This document shows positions 35,067 through 46,493 of a stretch of DNA of 64,000 bases, piece by piece. The notes beneath the pieces are model-generated. The model was not told the origin of the DNA, searched no databases, and was given only the letters and a program-made list of their open reading frames with translations. Made by a program: the position numbers and the translations under genes. The first letter of the stretch is position 1, and each line of letters starts with the position of its first letter. The stretch is from Zerene cesonia (lineage: Eukaryota; Arthropoda; Insecta; Lepidoptera; Pieridae), in assembly GCF_012273895.1 (NCBI RefSeq), contig NC_052120.1:186001-250000 (forward strand), read 5' to 3'.

Positions 35067-37690
35067 GAAGCGTGTAGTGAGTTACCGGTGTATGTATGCC
35101 TCGTCTTCGAGGCTTAAAGTTTCTTGATGGTGGTGCAAAGTTTCTACCTTTAAAATTGTTTGATGCTTAGCTTTAAGTAGTGAATTTACAAAACTAGCAG
35201 TGAAGAGCATTGTATGTGCGTGTTGACATTACACGGCGAATGTTGACTGTCATTGTTAAGGTCTTGCACGAATTCAGAATGCAAAAAGTGAATATGAAGT
35301 GTTATTGTTAGTTTTTTAGTTTCGTAACGGCCGGAGTGAAGGTTACAAAAAGTTAATAATTTTTTGCAAACGTGTTATGTGCGTCGTATATTTATTTATT
35401 AAATTTTATATTTTTAAAAGAGTGAGTATATTTTGTTGGCTGTTGATTTGAACTTTTTTTATATTCTCATGAATTCGTGTAACCGAAGCGCTATGTTTAT
35501 AAGCACAGATGATATAATTTAGGTTTAAGTAGTCAAATAATGAATTCGGGAGCAATTCATACGGTACTTGAGTACTATATTTAGGTTTAGTGTTTTTGTC
35601 GAAACGTCGCGCGACATACAAAAGTTATTAGCTGAAGCTATTAAGTGCGATGAATTTAATTTATTCATTTTCAAATAATCACGTATATTCAATAGATCCA
35701 AAATTGTAAATAGACGTGACGTATCAGAGATATATAAATATCAAAAGCTTCATTTTTAATATTAGGTACTTACATTTTGTTCCCTATAAGAGTATATTAT
35801 AAAATAGTGTTAAGAAATTGTATATGTGTGACGTTTGAGGGTTTGTGACACACTAAATGTACTCTAGCGTAGTTGTTGGAACGTAATATTATTGTTAATT
35901 ATTTCATAAGCTTGATATTATTGGTACGCTTGCTGTGTCTGGTACGCGTCAGGCTGGGAGTGAGAACCCTAGAGTTTATTTAAGATGATAGGATGTTAAA
36001 AAAGGGCTAAACACTAATATTCTGGTTATTATATGATTTTTTTTTCTATAAACTGTCATATAATAATATCGTGTATTAGGAAGAGACGAATATAACAACT
36101 GTACGGCACATTGGTCCCCAAACTGGGACAGCCTGTATCTCGGGGACCACCTTCCTCTTGTATACAATTATATTTTATTTGTTCATTATTTTGTTATACA
36201 GCTACATCTCATATTTCGATTCTGTTTTAACCTTAATATTAAGGTAACCATTTTTTTGTTTACTGCCACAATGCTCTATGAAAAAATTATTAATGTTATA
36301 AGAGAAACTACAGAAGAACAGTATTTAAATAGAAGTTGAAGACTTATTATCAACTGTTGAGCTTAAAATTTTTCTAAAGTGTGTCAGGCTTTGTTGATTT
36401 ATAGTAAATAGTTTAACCGATAAGACTTTACAAATGTTTGCGAAACTTTACTGGGACGTTTTAAATTTATTGTTTATATTATGACTTAAATATAAGTACT
36501 TATTTACATGCGAATTTTATTGTTTTTGAAGCTATTTCGTTTATTTATTGGCCGTTTTTATTCACTTAACTGTCTACTTAAGCTAGTAGATATAGTTCTC
36601 TGTTTTATGTATTTTGATTTTTTCTAAGAATATTGCTCAGATTAGATTTATATACTTTGATCCGCTACTAAATTTGGATCACTGCCTGATCTTACAGCAG
36701 CGGATAGTGACATATTCTCGTCAAAATTTCTGGTATAGCAATTTTTTGTTGAGGCTTTGAGCATAGATATGATACTTGTCTTTAGTTAGAGATAGGTGAC
36801 GTTAGATTTTGTTTCATCATGTTATTTCAACTGAGTTGAAATTTGTATTTTATATCGTCATAAAGTTTATTTTTCTGTCGAATACATCTTTTGTTTAAAT
36901 TATACTGTAGTTATACAACATTTGCAGCGCAAACCAAATAGTGCAATATCATTTATTGAGTCGTGTTAATGTCTCTTATAATGTTTGTATCGCCAAGTAG
37001 AATTCGGTGCTGCACTTATCTCTCTTTAAGTAAAGGATATATTAAATTAACATTGCATAATCAGAGTGGTGCCTCCTCAGATATATGTTACATATTGAAA
37101 TAAACTCTAAAGGAAAAATATTATTTATCAATGGATATATTAAAAAATCATTCTGTACGTAATACCACGGATAATATATTAAGAAGCAAGGTAGAAGCTA
37201 GGTAATACCATAGTATAATGAGAAAGTAGGATAGCTTCATAAAATCTGACTTTAAGGAATTGGTAAAATATATCATTAAATTATATTGTTAAAAACCTAA
37301 TGCTGTTTGTTGTAATGTAAAATAAAATGACAACCCTTGGCGCAACGCAAGGGTAGGCAATTGACTCGTCGGACTTAGTAAACCTATTCTTATTGTACTA
37401 TGGTAATTCACTCTCATCTAAGCTGGCTAAAATTTATTTATATTAATTGAATGATATATCTGCTCCTTATGCTATAATCTGCAATACTGAGTGGTGATTC
37501 CAAAGGTATCCAGATAGTGATAGTAGCTGTAAGCAATGACCGCTATGCGAGTTGCGGGTGATCAGAATTGCCTCGAACTTTAGACAATAAAGGATGTTGA
37601 GAAGGAGATTGTTTTTTTTTTTACCCACCCAATTAAAATCCAGCCGTACAACCTGACCGCTAAATGTGAGTTGAATTAAGCAATCAATTC
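35067..37690. other. Intergenic stretch, no gene seen
   Basis: About 2.6 kb of AT-rich DNA. Short frames on both strands show no family resemblance and no splice-supported exon was found. Confidence 0.5.
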
Positions 37691-37696
37691 CATTTT

Positions 37697-37905
37697 TTTA
37701 ATCATAGCAGACACTGAACTGGTGGTTCGCTTGATGGTAAGCGATCACCACTGTATATGAAATCTTCATGATAAGTGTCAGAATCTCAGAGTAGCGCCTC
37801 TGTGAATGTGCTACTACCCGTTTATAAGGGATACGGGATAAGGAAAAGATTGGTGACTAGAAAGAAGGAATGGACGGGGAAGGGAAAGGAAGAGGCAGTC
37901 CTTAG
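37697..37905 (+). repeat. Interspersed repeat, family D copy
   Basis: Reads GGTGGTTCGCTTGATGGTAA then GCGATCACCACTG, followed by a purine-rich stretch (GGATACGGGATAAGGAAAAG). The wording matches a dispersed lepidopteran repeat I know as TAAGCGATCACCACCGCCCA. Related pieces lie at 49828-49900 and, reversed, at 59796-59890. Confidence 0.5.
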
Positions 37906-38009
37906 TAGCTACATAATATAAAATATTGCATAGTATTAAAAAGCGATTCCTGCCGGCTAAATCGGACGCCGTACATAGATACAGTGATCACCTAGCCAAC
38001 GGTATTTTA

Positions 38010-38110
38010 TTTTATTTAGTATTTAGGTTTTTTGAAATCTGTCGTGTAGTTCCTGAGATCAGCGCGTTCAAACAAACTTCAGAAATGCAGCACATTTTGA
38101 ATTTTATTAT
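38010..38110 (+). repeat. Interspersed repeat, family A copy
   Basis: GTAGTTCCTGAGATCAGCGC followed by GTTCAAACAAAC aligns almost base for base with 9990-10020. Confidence 0.55.
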
Positions 38111-38439
38111 CGTGAAAATTCAGTCATATCTAAATCACGATTGCATTAATAGGGTACCATCGAGCTAGTGTGATGCTGGCTCCTGCCGCTTTCTCATTAT
38201 TCTGTTAAATTGACTCGTGGAAAGCGTATTTTCAGTATTTTAAGCTAATTAATTTTATTAAATTTCTTATAACTTAGTGTATTACTTGATTATCTATCAT
38301 GCGCTCAAATCGAATCTGCCAATGCACTAATGCGAAACGTGATAAATTAATGAGTGTAACTCAGCAGATAGGGTTTGAGAATGGTTTGCTTGTCCACCAA
38401 TATCCTAGAATGTATGCTTGCATCACAATATCTTTACAC

Positions 38440-38650
38440 ATATTATAAATGCGATAGTTTGATTCTTTCCTTAAATTCGCAACTGATACTGTTATGATTC
38501 ACTGTCTGGACTCTGGAGGTAGAAAGGTAGAGAGTGACATAGGCTACTATTTACCAGTAACTAAGTGTATAATCTATAATGTATGCTTTCCGCTGTGGTA
38601 AAACATTTAATTCCTACAGGAATTTCCTTGGACTACGCGGGTCGAATGCA
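38440..38650 (+). repeat. Interspersed repeat, family C copy
   Basis: Contains ATATTATAAATGCGATAG, GAGTGACATAGGCTACTATT and a degenerate GACTACGCGGGTCGAATGC end. The same plan occurs at 47958-48131 and, weaker, at 56895-57030. Confidence 0.5.
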
Positions 38651-39869
38651 ATTATTGAATTATAAATATCTAGATTTAAACAGAAAATTATGGTTCACTT
38701 ACTTTATCCGCGATTAGTATCTAATATAATACGATGACATTAAATATAAATAATGGCATTGATTGTATAAAGTAGGTAGCTAATTATTTTCCTTGAAGTT
38801 GCGTGGTTGCCTGTTTGAGCAGTAATTTGATTGCTAACCGAGCTAGCTGAACTTCTGTCTGCTAATCATTGCAATTGCTTTTTTTTAACGAAACGTTTAG
38901 ATATGCCGTCTTTTTGGAAAATTGTTATCATAACTTAAAAGAATTCAATTCAATTTTATTTTATGAATGGCAGTGCAACTTAAAAGAATTATCATTCACA
39001 AAAACTTGATCGCTCTTAAATTAGACCTAATTGTCAATTGTCATAACTAGACCAAAGATTAATGGATAGATAGACCTAGATTAAAATGGGACCATATGAC
39101 AGGCATCAGCTTACAAATAAAAAAAAATCATAAAAATCGGTTCGTCCGGCAAAAACAAGTCACACAAATTATCATCAATTTTATTTTTGACAAATTAACA
39201 ATAAACCAATTTGTTATCACGGATTAGCAACAAATTTGCCAATAATCGTTATAAACAATCACTAATAGTGTTCCAAATGACCCGATAGTGAGGGCCGGAC
39301 TCTGGTTATCAACTTTTAAACGTAAAATACCTAATTAAAAACCGTGTAAAGTGCGAGTCAGACTTGTGGACTGAGGGTTTTGTACAACAATTGTTGTTTA
39401 TTGTGAAACTTAAAATTTATGCTTTTATTACTTTACTATTTATGATTCATAGGTTTAAACTCGTATTGTATTACGAGTATGTTATTTGTATCTTTTGATT
39501 GTGTTGGGTTAGATGTTTATTTTTTCATAGTTTATGATTTCGGTAAACTTGAATATTCGATATGAATTTCAACTTGATGCTGCACACAGTCGACAGATAT
39601 AAAATAAATAAATAAATTTAAATCACTCGATCGAAGTTTTCTTATATAATACAAGAACTAAAAGTTACAATCCTTACCTTCTACTAAATGAATCGTTCCC
39701 ATATATATAACCTTATATTGCGTAATAGATATGCAGGTACGTATAGGAAAATAGATTATAATTTATACGATTTTTATGTTTATGTGACCTTATGTTATGG
39801 TCAAAGAAAGTTAGCTGCCCTTTTTTGTATTGTAATGAGTAGGTATAATATATACATATAATTAATTCA
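38651..39869. other. Intergenic stretch, nothing recognised
   Basis: AT-rich. It was searched for the missing signal-peptide exon of the IR gene without success. Confidence 0.4.
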
Positions 39870-40062
39870 GTATGGGAGTCAAGCACGCTTCGGCACGACT
39901 TTGACCAGCTCGCGCCGGGGAAGGTAGGTCAGACCACCACAGAAGATCAACGTGAAATAGTAGCATGCTCTAAACGGTGCTTCGATGGGCGGCCGATATC
40001 CGTTTCCTTATCTTTCCTAATCTTTCCTAATTCTTTTCTTTATTCTCTCCATCAATCCTTTA
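39870..40062 (+). repeat. Candidate interspersed repeat, family E
   Basis: A GC-richer block (GCTCGCGCCGGGGAAGGTAG, ACCACAGAAGATCAACGTGA) is followed by a pyrimidine-rich tail with repeated TTTCCTAATC. It reads like a dispersed repeat with a low-complexity tail. The class is unknown. Confidence 0.35.
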
Positions 40063-40348
40063 CTAATCCCTTATCCAGTAAAATTGGCAATCCATTTGTA
40101 CCCTTGCTGAGTATCGCATAAAAAATGCATAAAGAAAGTCGATATAATTACACCTACTATGAGAATTAATATCAATTGCAATGATTAGTTGACATTAATC
40201 CGATTGCATCGCTGGCTATAATCGGTTGAACGATCGAATTACCTTCTACTCAAATATGCAACTTCGGAAGTAAATTATTATTTTAATATGCTTACCTAGA
40301 AAAATTAGAAAAAAGTTTCATGATTAGTTATGGGTGATAAAGTAAGTG

Positions 40349-40477
40349 AATTAAAATTTTATGGGTTTATATCTAAAAGATAAAATATTGATACATAGAA
40401 ATATACCTACTCTTGATGGATATGACATACATAACACAGTTAAAAATTTAAATCAGAATTCAGGTATTGTAATTTAT
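40349..40477 (+). mobile_element. LINE endonuclease fragment, runs into gap 3
   Basis: The open frame from 40361 contains IPTLDGYDIHNTVKNLNQNS followed by GIVIY. This matches the part of LINE-encoded APE endonucleases where the motif (N)QN-G-(V/I)-(V/A)-(V/I)-Y follows a variable loop. It ends at gap 3. Together with the LINE-like tail on the other side of the gap it suggests one element of several kb, mostly unassembled. Confidence 0.65.
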
Positions 40478-41477
40478 NNNNNNNNNNNNNNNNNNNNNNN
40501 NNNNNNNNNNNNNNNNNNNNNNNNNNNNNNNNNNNNNNNNNNNNNNNNNNNNNNNNNNNNNNNNNNNNNNNNNNNNNNNNNNNNNNNNNNNNNNNNNNNN
40601 NNNNNNNNNNNNNNNNNNNNNNNNNNNNNNNNNNNNNNNNNNNNNNNNNNNNNNNNNNNNNNNNNNNNNNNNNNNNNNNNNNNNNNNNNNNNNNNNNNNN
40701 NNNNNNNNNNNNNNNNNNNNNNNNNNNNNNNNNNNNNNNNNNNNNNNNNNNNNNNNNNNNNNNNNNNNNNNNNNNNNNNNNNNNNNNNNNNNNNNNNNNN
40801 NNNNNNNNNNNNNNNNNNNNNNNNNNNNNNNNNNNNNNNNNNNNNNNNNNNNNNNNNNNNNNNNNNNNNNNNNNNNNNNNNNNNNNNNNNNNNNNNNNNN
40901 NNNNNNNNNNNNNNNNNNNNNNNNNNNNNNNNNNNNNNNNNNNNNNNNNNNNNNNNNNNNNNNNNNNNNNNNNNNNNNNNNNNNNNNNNNNNNNNNNNNN
41001 NNNNNNNNNNNNNNNNNNNNNNNNNNNNNNNNNNNNNNNNNNNNNNNNNNNNNNNNNNNNNNNNNNNNNNNNNNNNNNNNNNNNNNNNNNNNNNNNNNNN
41101 NNNNNNNNNNNNNNNNNNNNNNNNNNNNNNNNNNNNNNNNNNNNNNNNNNNNNNNNNNNNNNNNNNNNNNNNNNNNNNNNNNNNNNNNNNNNNNNNNNNN
41201 NNNNNNNNNNNNNNNNNNNNNNNNNNNNNNNNNNNNNNNNNNNNNNNNNNNNNNNNNNNNNNNNNNNNNNNNNNNNNNNNNNNNNNNNNNNNNNNNNNNN
41301 NNNNNNNNNNNNNNNNNNNNNNNNNNNNNNNNNNNNNNNNNNNNNNNNNNNNNNNNNNNNNNNNNNNNNNNNNNNNNNNNNNNNNNNNNNNNNNNNNNNN
41401 NNNNNNNNNNNNNNNNNNNNNNNNNNNNNNNNNNNNNNNNNNNNNNNNNNNNNNNNNNNNNNNNNNNNNNNNNNNNN
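40478..41477. other. Assembly gap 3 (1000 N)
   Basis: Exactly 1000 N, flanked left by a LINE endonuclease fragment and right by a LINE-like 3' tail. Confidence 0.99.
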
Positions 41478-41553
41478 TAAGAGGCAATGTACATAGATAT
41501 GTAAGGTATGTTTTGGCAAAATAAAGATTTTATTATTATTATTATTATTATTA
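41478..41553 (+). mobile_element. Probable 3' end of the same LINE, with (ATT)n tail
   Basis: AAAATAAAGATTTTATT is followed by about seven ATT units. AATAAAG plus a short (TTA/ATT)n array is a usual 3' end of Jockey/Kiri-like LINEs in Lepidoptera. Confidence 0.55.
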
Positions 41554-42667
41554 TAGATTCTTGTTTGAGCTGTGACCTTGGATGAATGGCATTATAAAAA
41601 ATACATATATTATAATGCATACGAAATAAAATGTTTTAGTAGTTTGTTATCTCTATGAAATCCTTTCATATCAAAATATAAGTGTGCAGTTTTTGTATAG
41701 GAAGATAGGTACGTGTATTTTATATCTTCCAGAATGAGTAGATAATAATCATTGATGTAAATAATGAAAAGTTATTGAGAAGGACTCAGCTACTACGTCA
41801 AATTTCAATAAAATTTTCTTCCAACTCTATATACATAATAATATAAATATAACTAACAAGACCCGTCGTTGTCCTGTCTTCGTGCGAGTTTCCTGTAGTT
41901 CACGTGTGATGCTGTGACCTAGGAAAATACCTATAGGTTCATGTGTATATAGATATAGAGATTAATATTAGTTAAATAGTGATTGTATGACGAGGTGTAG
42001 TTACAGCTGGCACGGTTTCTTTACATTTAAGCGGAACTAAATGTTGTACCGCCGCCTACCCATGTCATGTGTAAATCTGAGCCATGAATTCATTGCATTT
42101 TAATGTAACTCAAACGAATGTTGGATATGCGATTCAATTTTACACTAATTATATTGAAGTATGAATTATAGGTAGTTTAAGCATTGGCTCAATTTATGTT
42201 GTTAAATCTAGTCTGTTGACAGACTGTGGTTTGTGAGTTGTAACTGATGGATTGGTTTACCTTTATACTGACGTATTTCGCGTCAAAAAACCTGTCTCTT
42301 ATTACGGCATTTCTGTGCTGGACTCCAGGTATACAGGGAAGAAGTACTGTATAAAAATAGTTTATAAAACCTGATTTTTGGTGGCTTTTAACGGTGATAT
42401 TTTTTAATGCTCTATTCGTTTCTTCATCAGAAACTAAATTTGAAATAACCTTAAAGAAACGTTTTATTTTTACCGCCCACTTATTAGCTAATATTGTAAT
42501 GGAAGGATTTAGGTATTGCTGTTTGCTGAACAATTTAGAAATTACGTTGTGTTGTAATATACGATATTTGTTAATAAGTAAATAGATGCCATAAGTTGCC
42601 GATTTGCCTTTTCAAATATATGCAGTCTAATTTTCAGAAAATGCAACTAAATTAGTGTCGCTCGCAG
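41554..42667 (+). other. Stretch before the IR exons
   Basis: AT-rich. A 114-codon minus-strand frame (42189-42533) has no recognisable family and no coding-like composition. The missing 5' exon of the IR gene is expected in or upstream of this stretch but was not identified. Confidence 0.4.
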
Positions 42668-45600
42668 GCTCAATGGAGCTTAGAATTCGAGTGCACAATG
42701 ACTTCCATAAGTTACCAGAGCTACCTGCATATCGCAATTACCGCGAAGGCATAATTTTAGACATTGCGTGTGCTGGAGTGGAGAATGTTCTTTATGAGGT
42801 AAGACTGAAAAAGCCAAAAATAGATAGACGATTCGTATAACGCAGTAAACAGTGCTTCAGTATCAACAAAATTTGAATATATTTATTATGTAAAATCTTT
42901 GAGTTATATTATTAGTGATTTTAGGCCTCCAAAAGCCGTGCGTTCAATCACCGCCACTCCTGGCTACTTCTACACGAAGCCTCACAAAATATGACTTATT
43001 TAGAAGAGATACTTCAGGACACTGTTATACTTCCTGACTCTGATGTCGTGGTCGCATTTGAAGACACCATGTTTGACGTGTACAAAATTAAAATTGGCGA
43101 ACCCTTAACTACTCTGAACCTAGATATGGATGAAAGAAGAGATATGGCTGAATTGCAAGCGAGACTACCTTCAGCGGTGTCCAGGAGGAAGAATTTGCAC
43201 AACTTGTATTTGAAAGCAGCCACCATTGTTAGTTAATTCTTAAGTATATTGATTGACTTATTTGTCGCTTGCCTCCTTGTAAAGTCACAGGGCTTATAAT
43301 AAAGTCTTTTCAGGTAAGTCAGCCACAGTACTTCAAGGGCTGGTCAGATCTGACAAACCGACAAATTGACACATTTCCAAAGCTCACGTATCCGCTCTTA
43401 ATGATTTTAGCTGAGGATCTCCATTTTCGGTAATATTTTTCTCATATACAAATAGTGATTATATGCTACCAATAAAGTAATCTTTTAAGCTGTATTCAAA
43501 TACAGCGTAAAAAATTACTTTTTTTAGTTAGTTTAGGTTTAGTGGCTCAAGCCAAAATGCGGGCAAAATACTACTTCCAACCGGCTCCAATAAAAGGAGG
43601 AGCTTATCATTTCTCCTGTTTTTTATCATTTTTATTTGAATGATGATGCCTCTCGTATGGAACCGTTTAGTTTTCGTCTAGTTCTGACAATTTGAAGACT
43701 GTTTAGTTTTTTAAATTGTTATGATAAATCGTGTTTCATGCTTCTGAAAAGCTACAACTTGAAGCAAATAGACCTCTACGGCGAAGAAAGGAACGGGTCT
43801 TTCAACGGGTTGGCGGGGATTCTGCAGCGGCAGGAGGTGGAGGTGGGAGTGACCTCCATGTTCATGAGGAAGGATCGCTGGCGTGTGCTGCACTACTGCT
43901 CCGAGACTGTTGAGCTAGTGTAAGCAGACTTATTTTTAGTCTAATTTTATGTCGAGGAAGAAGTCACAATATGACTGACTTCATTTATTAATGCTAAAGG
44001 GAGAATTCAATGGTCAATTGGTTTCGTACATAATCTGGAATATGAGATTTTTCTGGGTCAATCAAAAAAGCTACCACTTTAATAACATTTTTGTGTAATA
44101 ATAAAATTTCACATTGCTGCAAATAATATTATATACTAGCTGTTGCTTGTTGTATATAAACCAATAAAACGTCATAGGAGCGGCTCCAAAAGCGTGTGCG
44201 TCATTACAACATCTGGATTGCAGCGGCGCCTTTATCTTCCGGCAACCTTCCCAGTCAGCTGTATCCAACGTGTTCCTGCTTCCGTTCAGCGCGGGCGTTT
44301 GGGCGGCAGCCGGCGGCGTGTTCGTAGGCGCCGGCGCGCTGCTCGCCACGCTCGGCCTCGTGGCGCGCCGCAGGGCCTTCTGTGACGAGACCGCGCCTCG
44401 CCTGAACCTCGCTGAGGCGTTCACGTTTGCTGTTGGCGCTGTTTGTCAGCAAGGTTTTGATGCGCTTAATATGAGAAACGATTGTGCTATTGTTTTGGTC
44501 ACAGAATTGGCAAATTCAATTCAGCAACTCGATTTAATTTATCAAGACAAAATGTTTCTTTCTCAAACTTTAAATTGCGAAAAACAGCTACTCTCAGTGT
44601 GCTCAACAACATGATATGAAAATATGAAAGAAAATATCAACTAATAAGTTCAATAAACAGAATTTTAACTATTTTTCAGTAGCAAGCTATCGCGTTTATT
44701 CCCAGGTTCCGACCTATCACCACAGATTCTGTCAGCCCGCATCCTCATGCTGTTCACGTTGCTCTCCTCGCTGTTCGCGTTCACGTCGTACTCCGCAAAG
44801 ATAGTGTCCATTCTACAAGCACCCAGCAACGCCATACAAACCATAGACGACCTCACGCACTCGCCCATGGGCATGGGGGTGCAAGAGACTACGTATAAAA
44901 AAGTTTATTTCGCTGTCAGTATCATTTATTGAGCATTATATAATTTGTTCACTATAGACAAACTATAAACTGTTAATAACTTTAACTTAGAATATAGTAA
45001 AATACTCGTATTAAATAAATGTTATTATATTATTTTCTGAATATTTCTATTTCTCTTTATAGTGATTATTAGCTTAGTTTAACATAGTATTATGTTATCT
45101 GTGGTTTAACATTAATTAACAATCATAATATTAAGCTCTATTTTAGTATTTTTAAGCTTGTTACAATGTCCCAGGAGAGCACGGACCCCGCGACCCGACG
45201 GCTGTACCGACGCAAGCTGCAGCCGCTCGGAGACGGCGCTTATTTGAGCGTCGTGGAGGGCATAGACCGCGTCCGAAAAGGACTTTTTGCATTTCAGGTT
45301 GTGCTGTTAATCTAGGCTAATGATCAAGGCATAAAAGAATATGTTTACTCTTTATGTTTCAAGGAATGCTTTCTTAAGTCTAAGTATTTGGTTTAAGCTC
45401 TTATCCCATTTATTGAATGAAAACAGGTGGAGCAAAGTTCTGGCTATGACGTAATCAGCAGAACGTACACGGAGCGAGAGAAGTGTGGACTCAAGGAGAT
45501 CCAGGCCTTCAAATTGCCAATGGTAGCTGTGCCCATTCGAAGACATTCCGGATATCGGGATTTATTTGCGGCAAGGTGTAATATCTATTTACAAATATTT

Positions 45601-46064
45601 TATGGTTCACCTTTCATATCTTTAGAAATACTTTTTGATTAGCGGAATTGAGTAATTCACCAGCAAGTAACATACGAAACATACGAATATAGGAGCTATT
45701 AAACTTCAATAATTATTTCATGCTTCGGCCAATGCGGCAGAGTAAAAAAAAAATTGCACTAGCGGTAAAAAGATCAAAACCCATCAATCATTTATTACGA
45801 ATAAGAAATATTGCGGTCAGGCTCCGCTGGCACCGCGAGACGGGGCTGATGGACCGCGTGCGGCGCACGTGGCTGGCGCGGCGCGCGCGCTGCGACGCGG
45901 GCGGCGGCGGGTTCGTCAGCGTGGGGCTCGCCGACGTGCTGCCCGCGCTCGCCGCGCTGCTCGCGGGCGCGCTGCTCGCCGCCGCGCTGCTGCTGCTCGA
46001 GCTCGCCTGCACGCGCACGCGCGCCTCGCTACACTCGCTGCACTGCTGCACCAGCCGCGTTTAA
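42668..46064 (+). CDS. Ionotropic receptor, IR75 group (5' end missing)
   Basis: IRs are ligand-gated cation channels derived from glutamate receptors. IR75-group members in antennae detect small acids. Nine exons join in phase: 42668-42798, 42925-43227, 43314-43429, 43752-43919, 44224-44453, 44706-44914, 45175-45297, 45427-45575, 45821-46064. They give 555 residues from the first Met (42673). Family landmarks: S1 lobe (LTYPLLMILAEDLHF, FNGLAGILQRQEVEVGVTSM), first membrane helix at about 264-286, the CQQG pore motif before residue 315, and SYSAK at 342-346 in place of the glutamate receptors' SYTAN. S2 starts SPMGMGVQETTYKKVYF; the last helix is at about 516-538. Exon 1 opens with a splice acceptor and has no signal peptide, so 50-80 N-terminal residues are missing. 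The glutamate-type amino-terminal domain is absent, as usual for IRs. Exact IR75 subtype not assigned. Confidence 0.88.
43430..43751 (+). other. IR gene intron
   Basis: AT-rich intron of 322 bp with no feature recognised. Its acceptor (GCTTCTGAAAAG) is weak but needed for the reading frame. Confidence 0.6.
43920..44223 (+). other. IR gene intron
   Basis: Donor GTAAGC, acceptor TCTGGATTGCAG. No feature recognised. Confidence 0.6.
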
Positions 46065-46105
46065 TGCTCATAGTTGTCGAGGAATTGTAGTCAAACAAAA
46101 TAAAT
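46065..46105 (+). terminator. IR gene poly(A) signal
   Basis: AATAAA at 46099-46104, only 35 nt after the stop TAA, implying a very short 3' UTR. The convergent gene's stop lies 430 bp away. Confidence 0.6.
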
Positions 46106-46241
46106 AGATTTGCTTTTTTTCTTTTCATGTGTGTATTATGTTTTAAATTGATAAAGCTAAAGTAACTGTTTTGTTGTTGATGTTCTTTTGTTATTGTATT
46201 ATTCTTATTTTACATAAGAGGTCAATGAATTCAACACGTAA

Positions 46242-46247
46242 TTTATT
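46242..46247 (-). terminator. Possible poly(A) signal of the nicotinic-like gene
   Basis: TTTATT on the plus strand (AATAAA on the minus strand), about 247 nt beyond the minus-strand stop at 46494. A short (AC)n run lies at 46402-46418 in the presumed 3' UTR. Confidence 0.4.
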
Positions 46248-46493
46248 CATGCAGATGTAAAACAAAATACTTACTAATTATTACAAATTCAATGTTTTAG
46301 TAAATATGAGATTATGCTTAAAATTAGAATGTTGTAAAATTATACCCATTGAATGCTGAGGAAATTAAAAGAGAACAAGCATTTTACTACTTATATTTAC
46401 ACGCACACTCACACACACATAATTAAAAAGTTACAATATATTCACTCAATAGAAAGTGCTGGTAAAGTCTTGACGTTAAGTTTGTCTGGACAA

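Noticed and set aside
42189..42533. 114-codon minus-strand frame before the IR gene
   Set aside because: No family resemblance, no splice sites, AT-driven residue composition; probably chance.
45788..46128. Ala/Arg/Ser-rich frames on both strands over the last IR exon
   Set aside because: Shadows of the GC-rich membrane exon; the IR frame is phase-supported from upstream exons.
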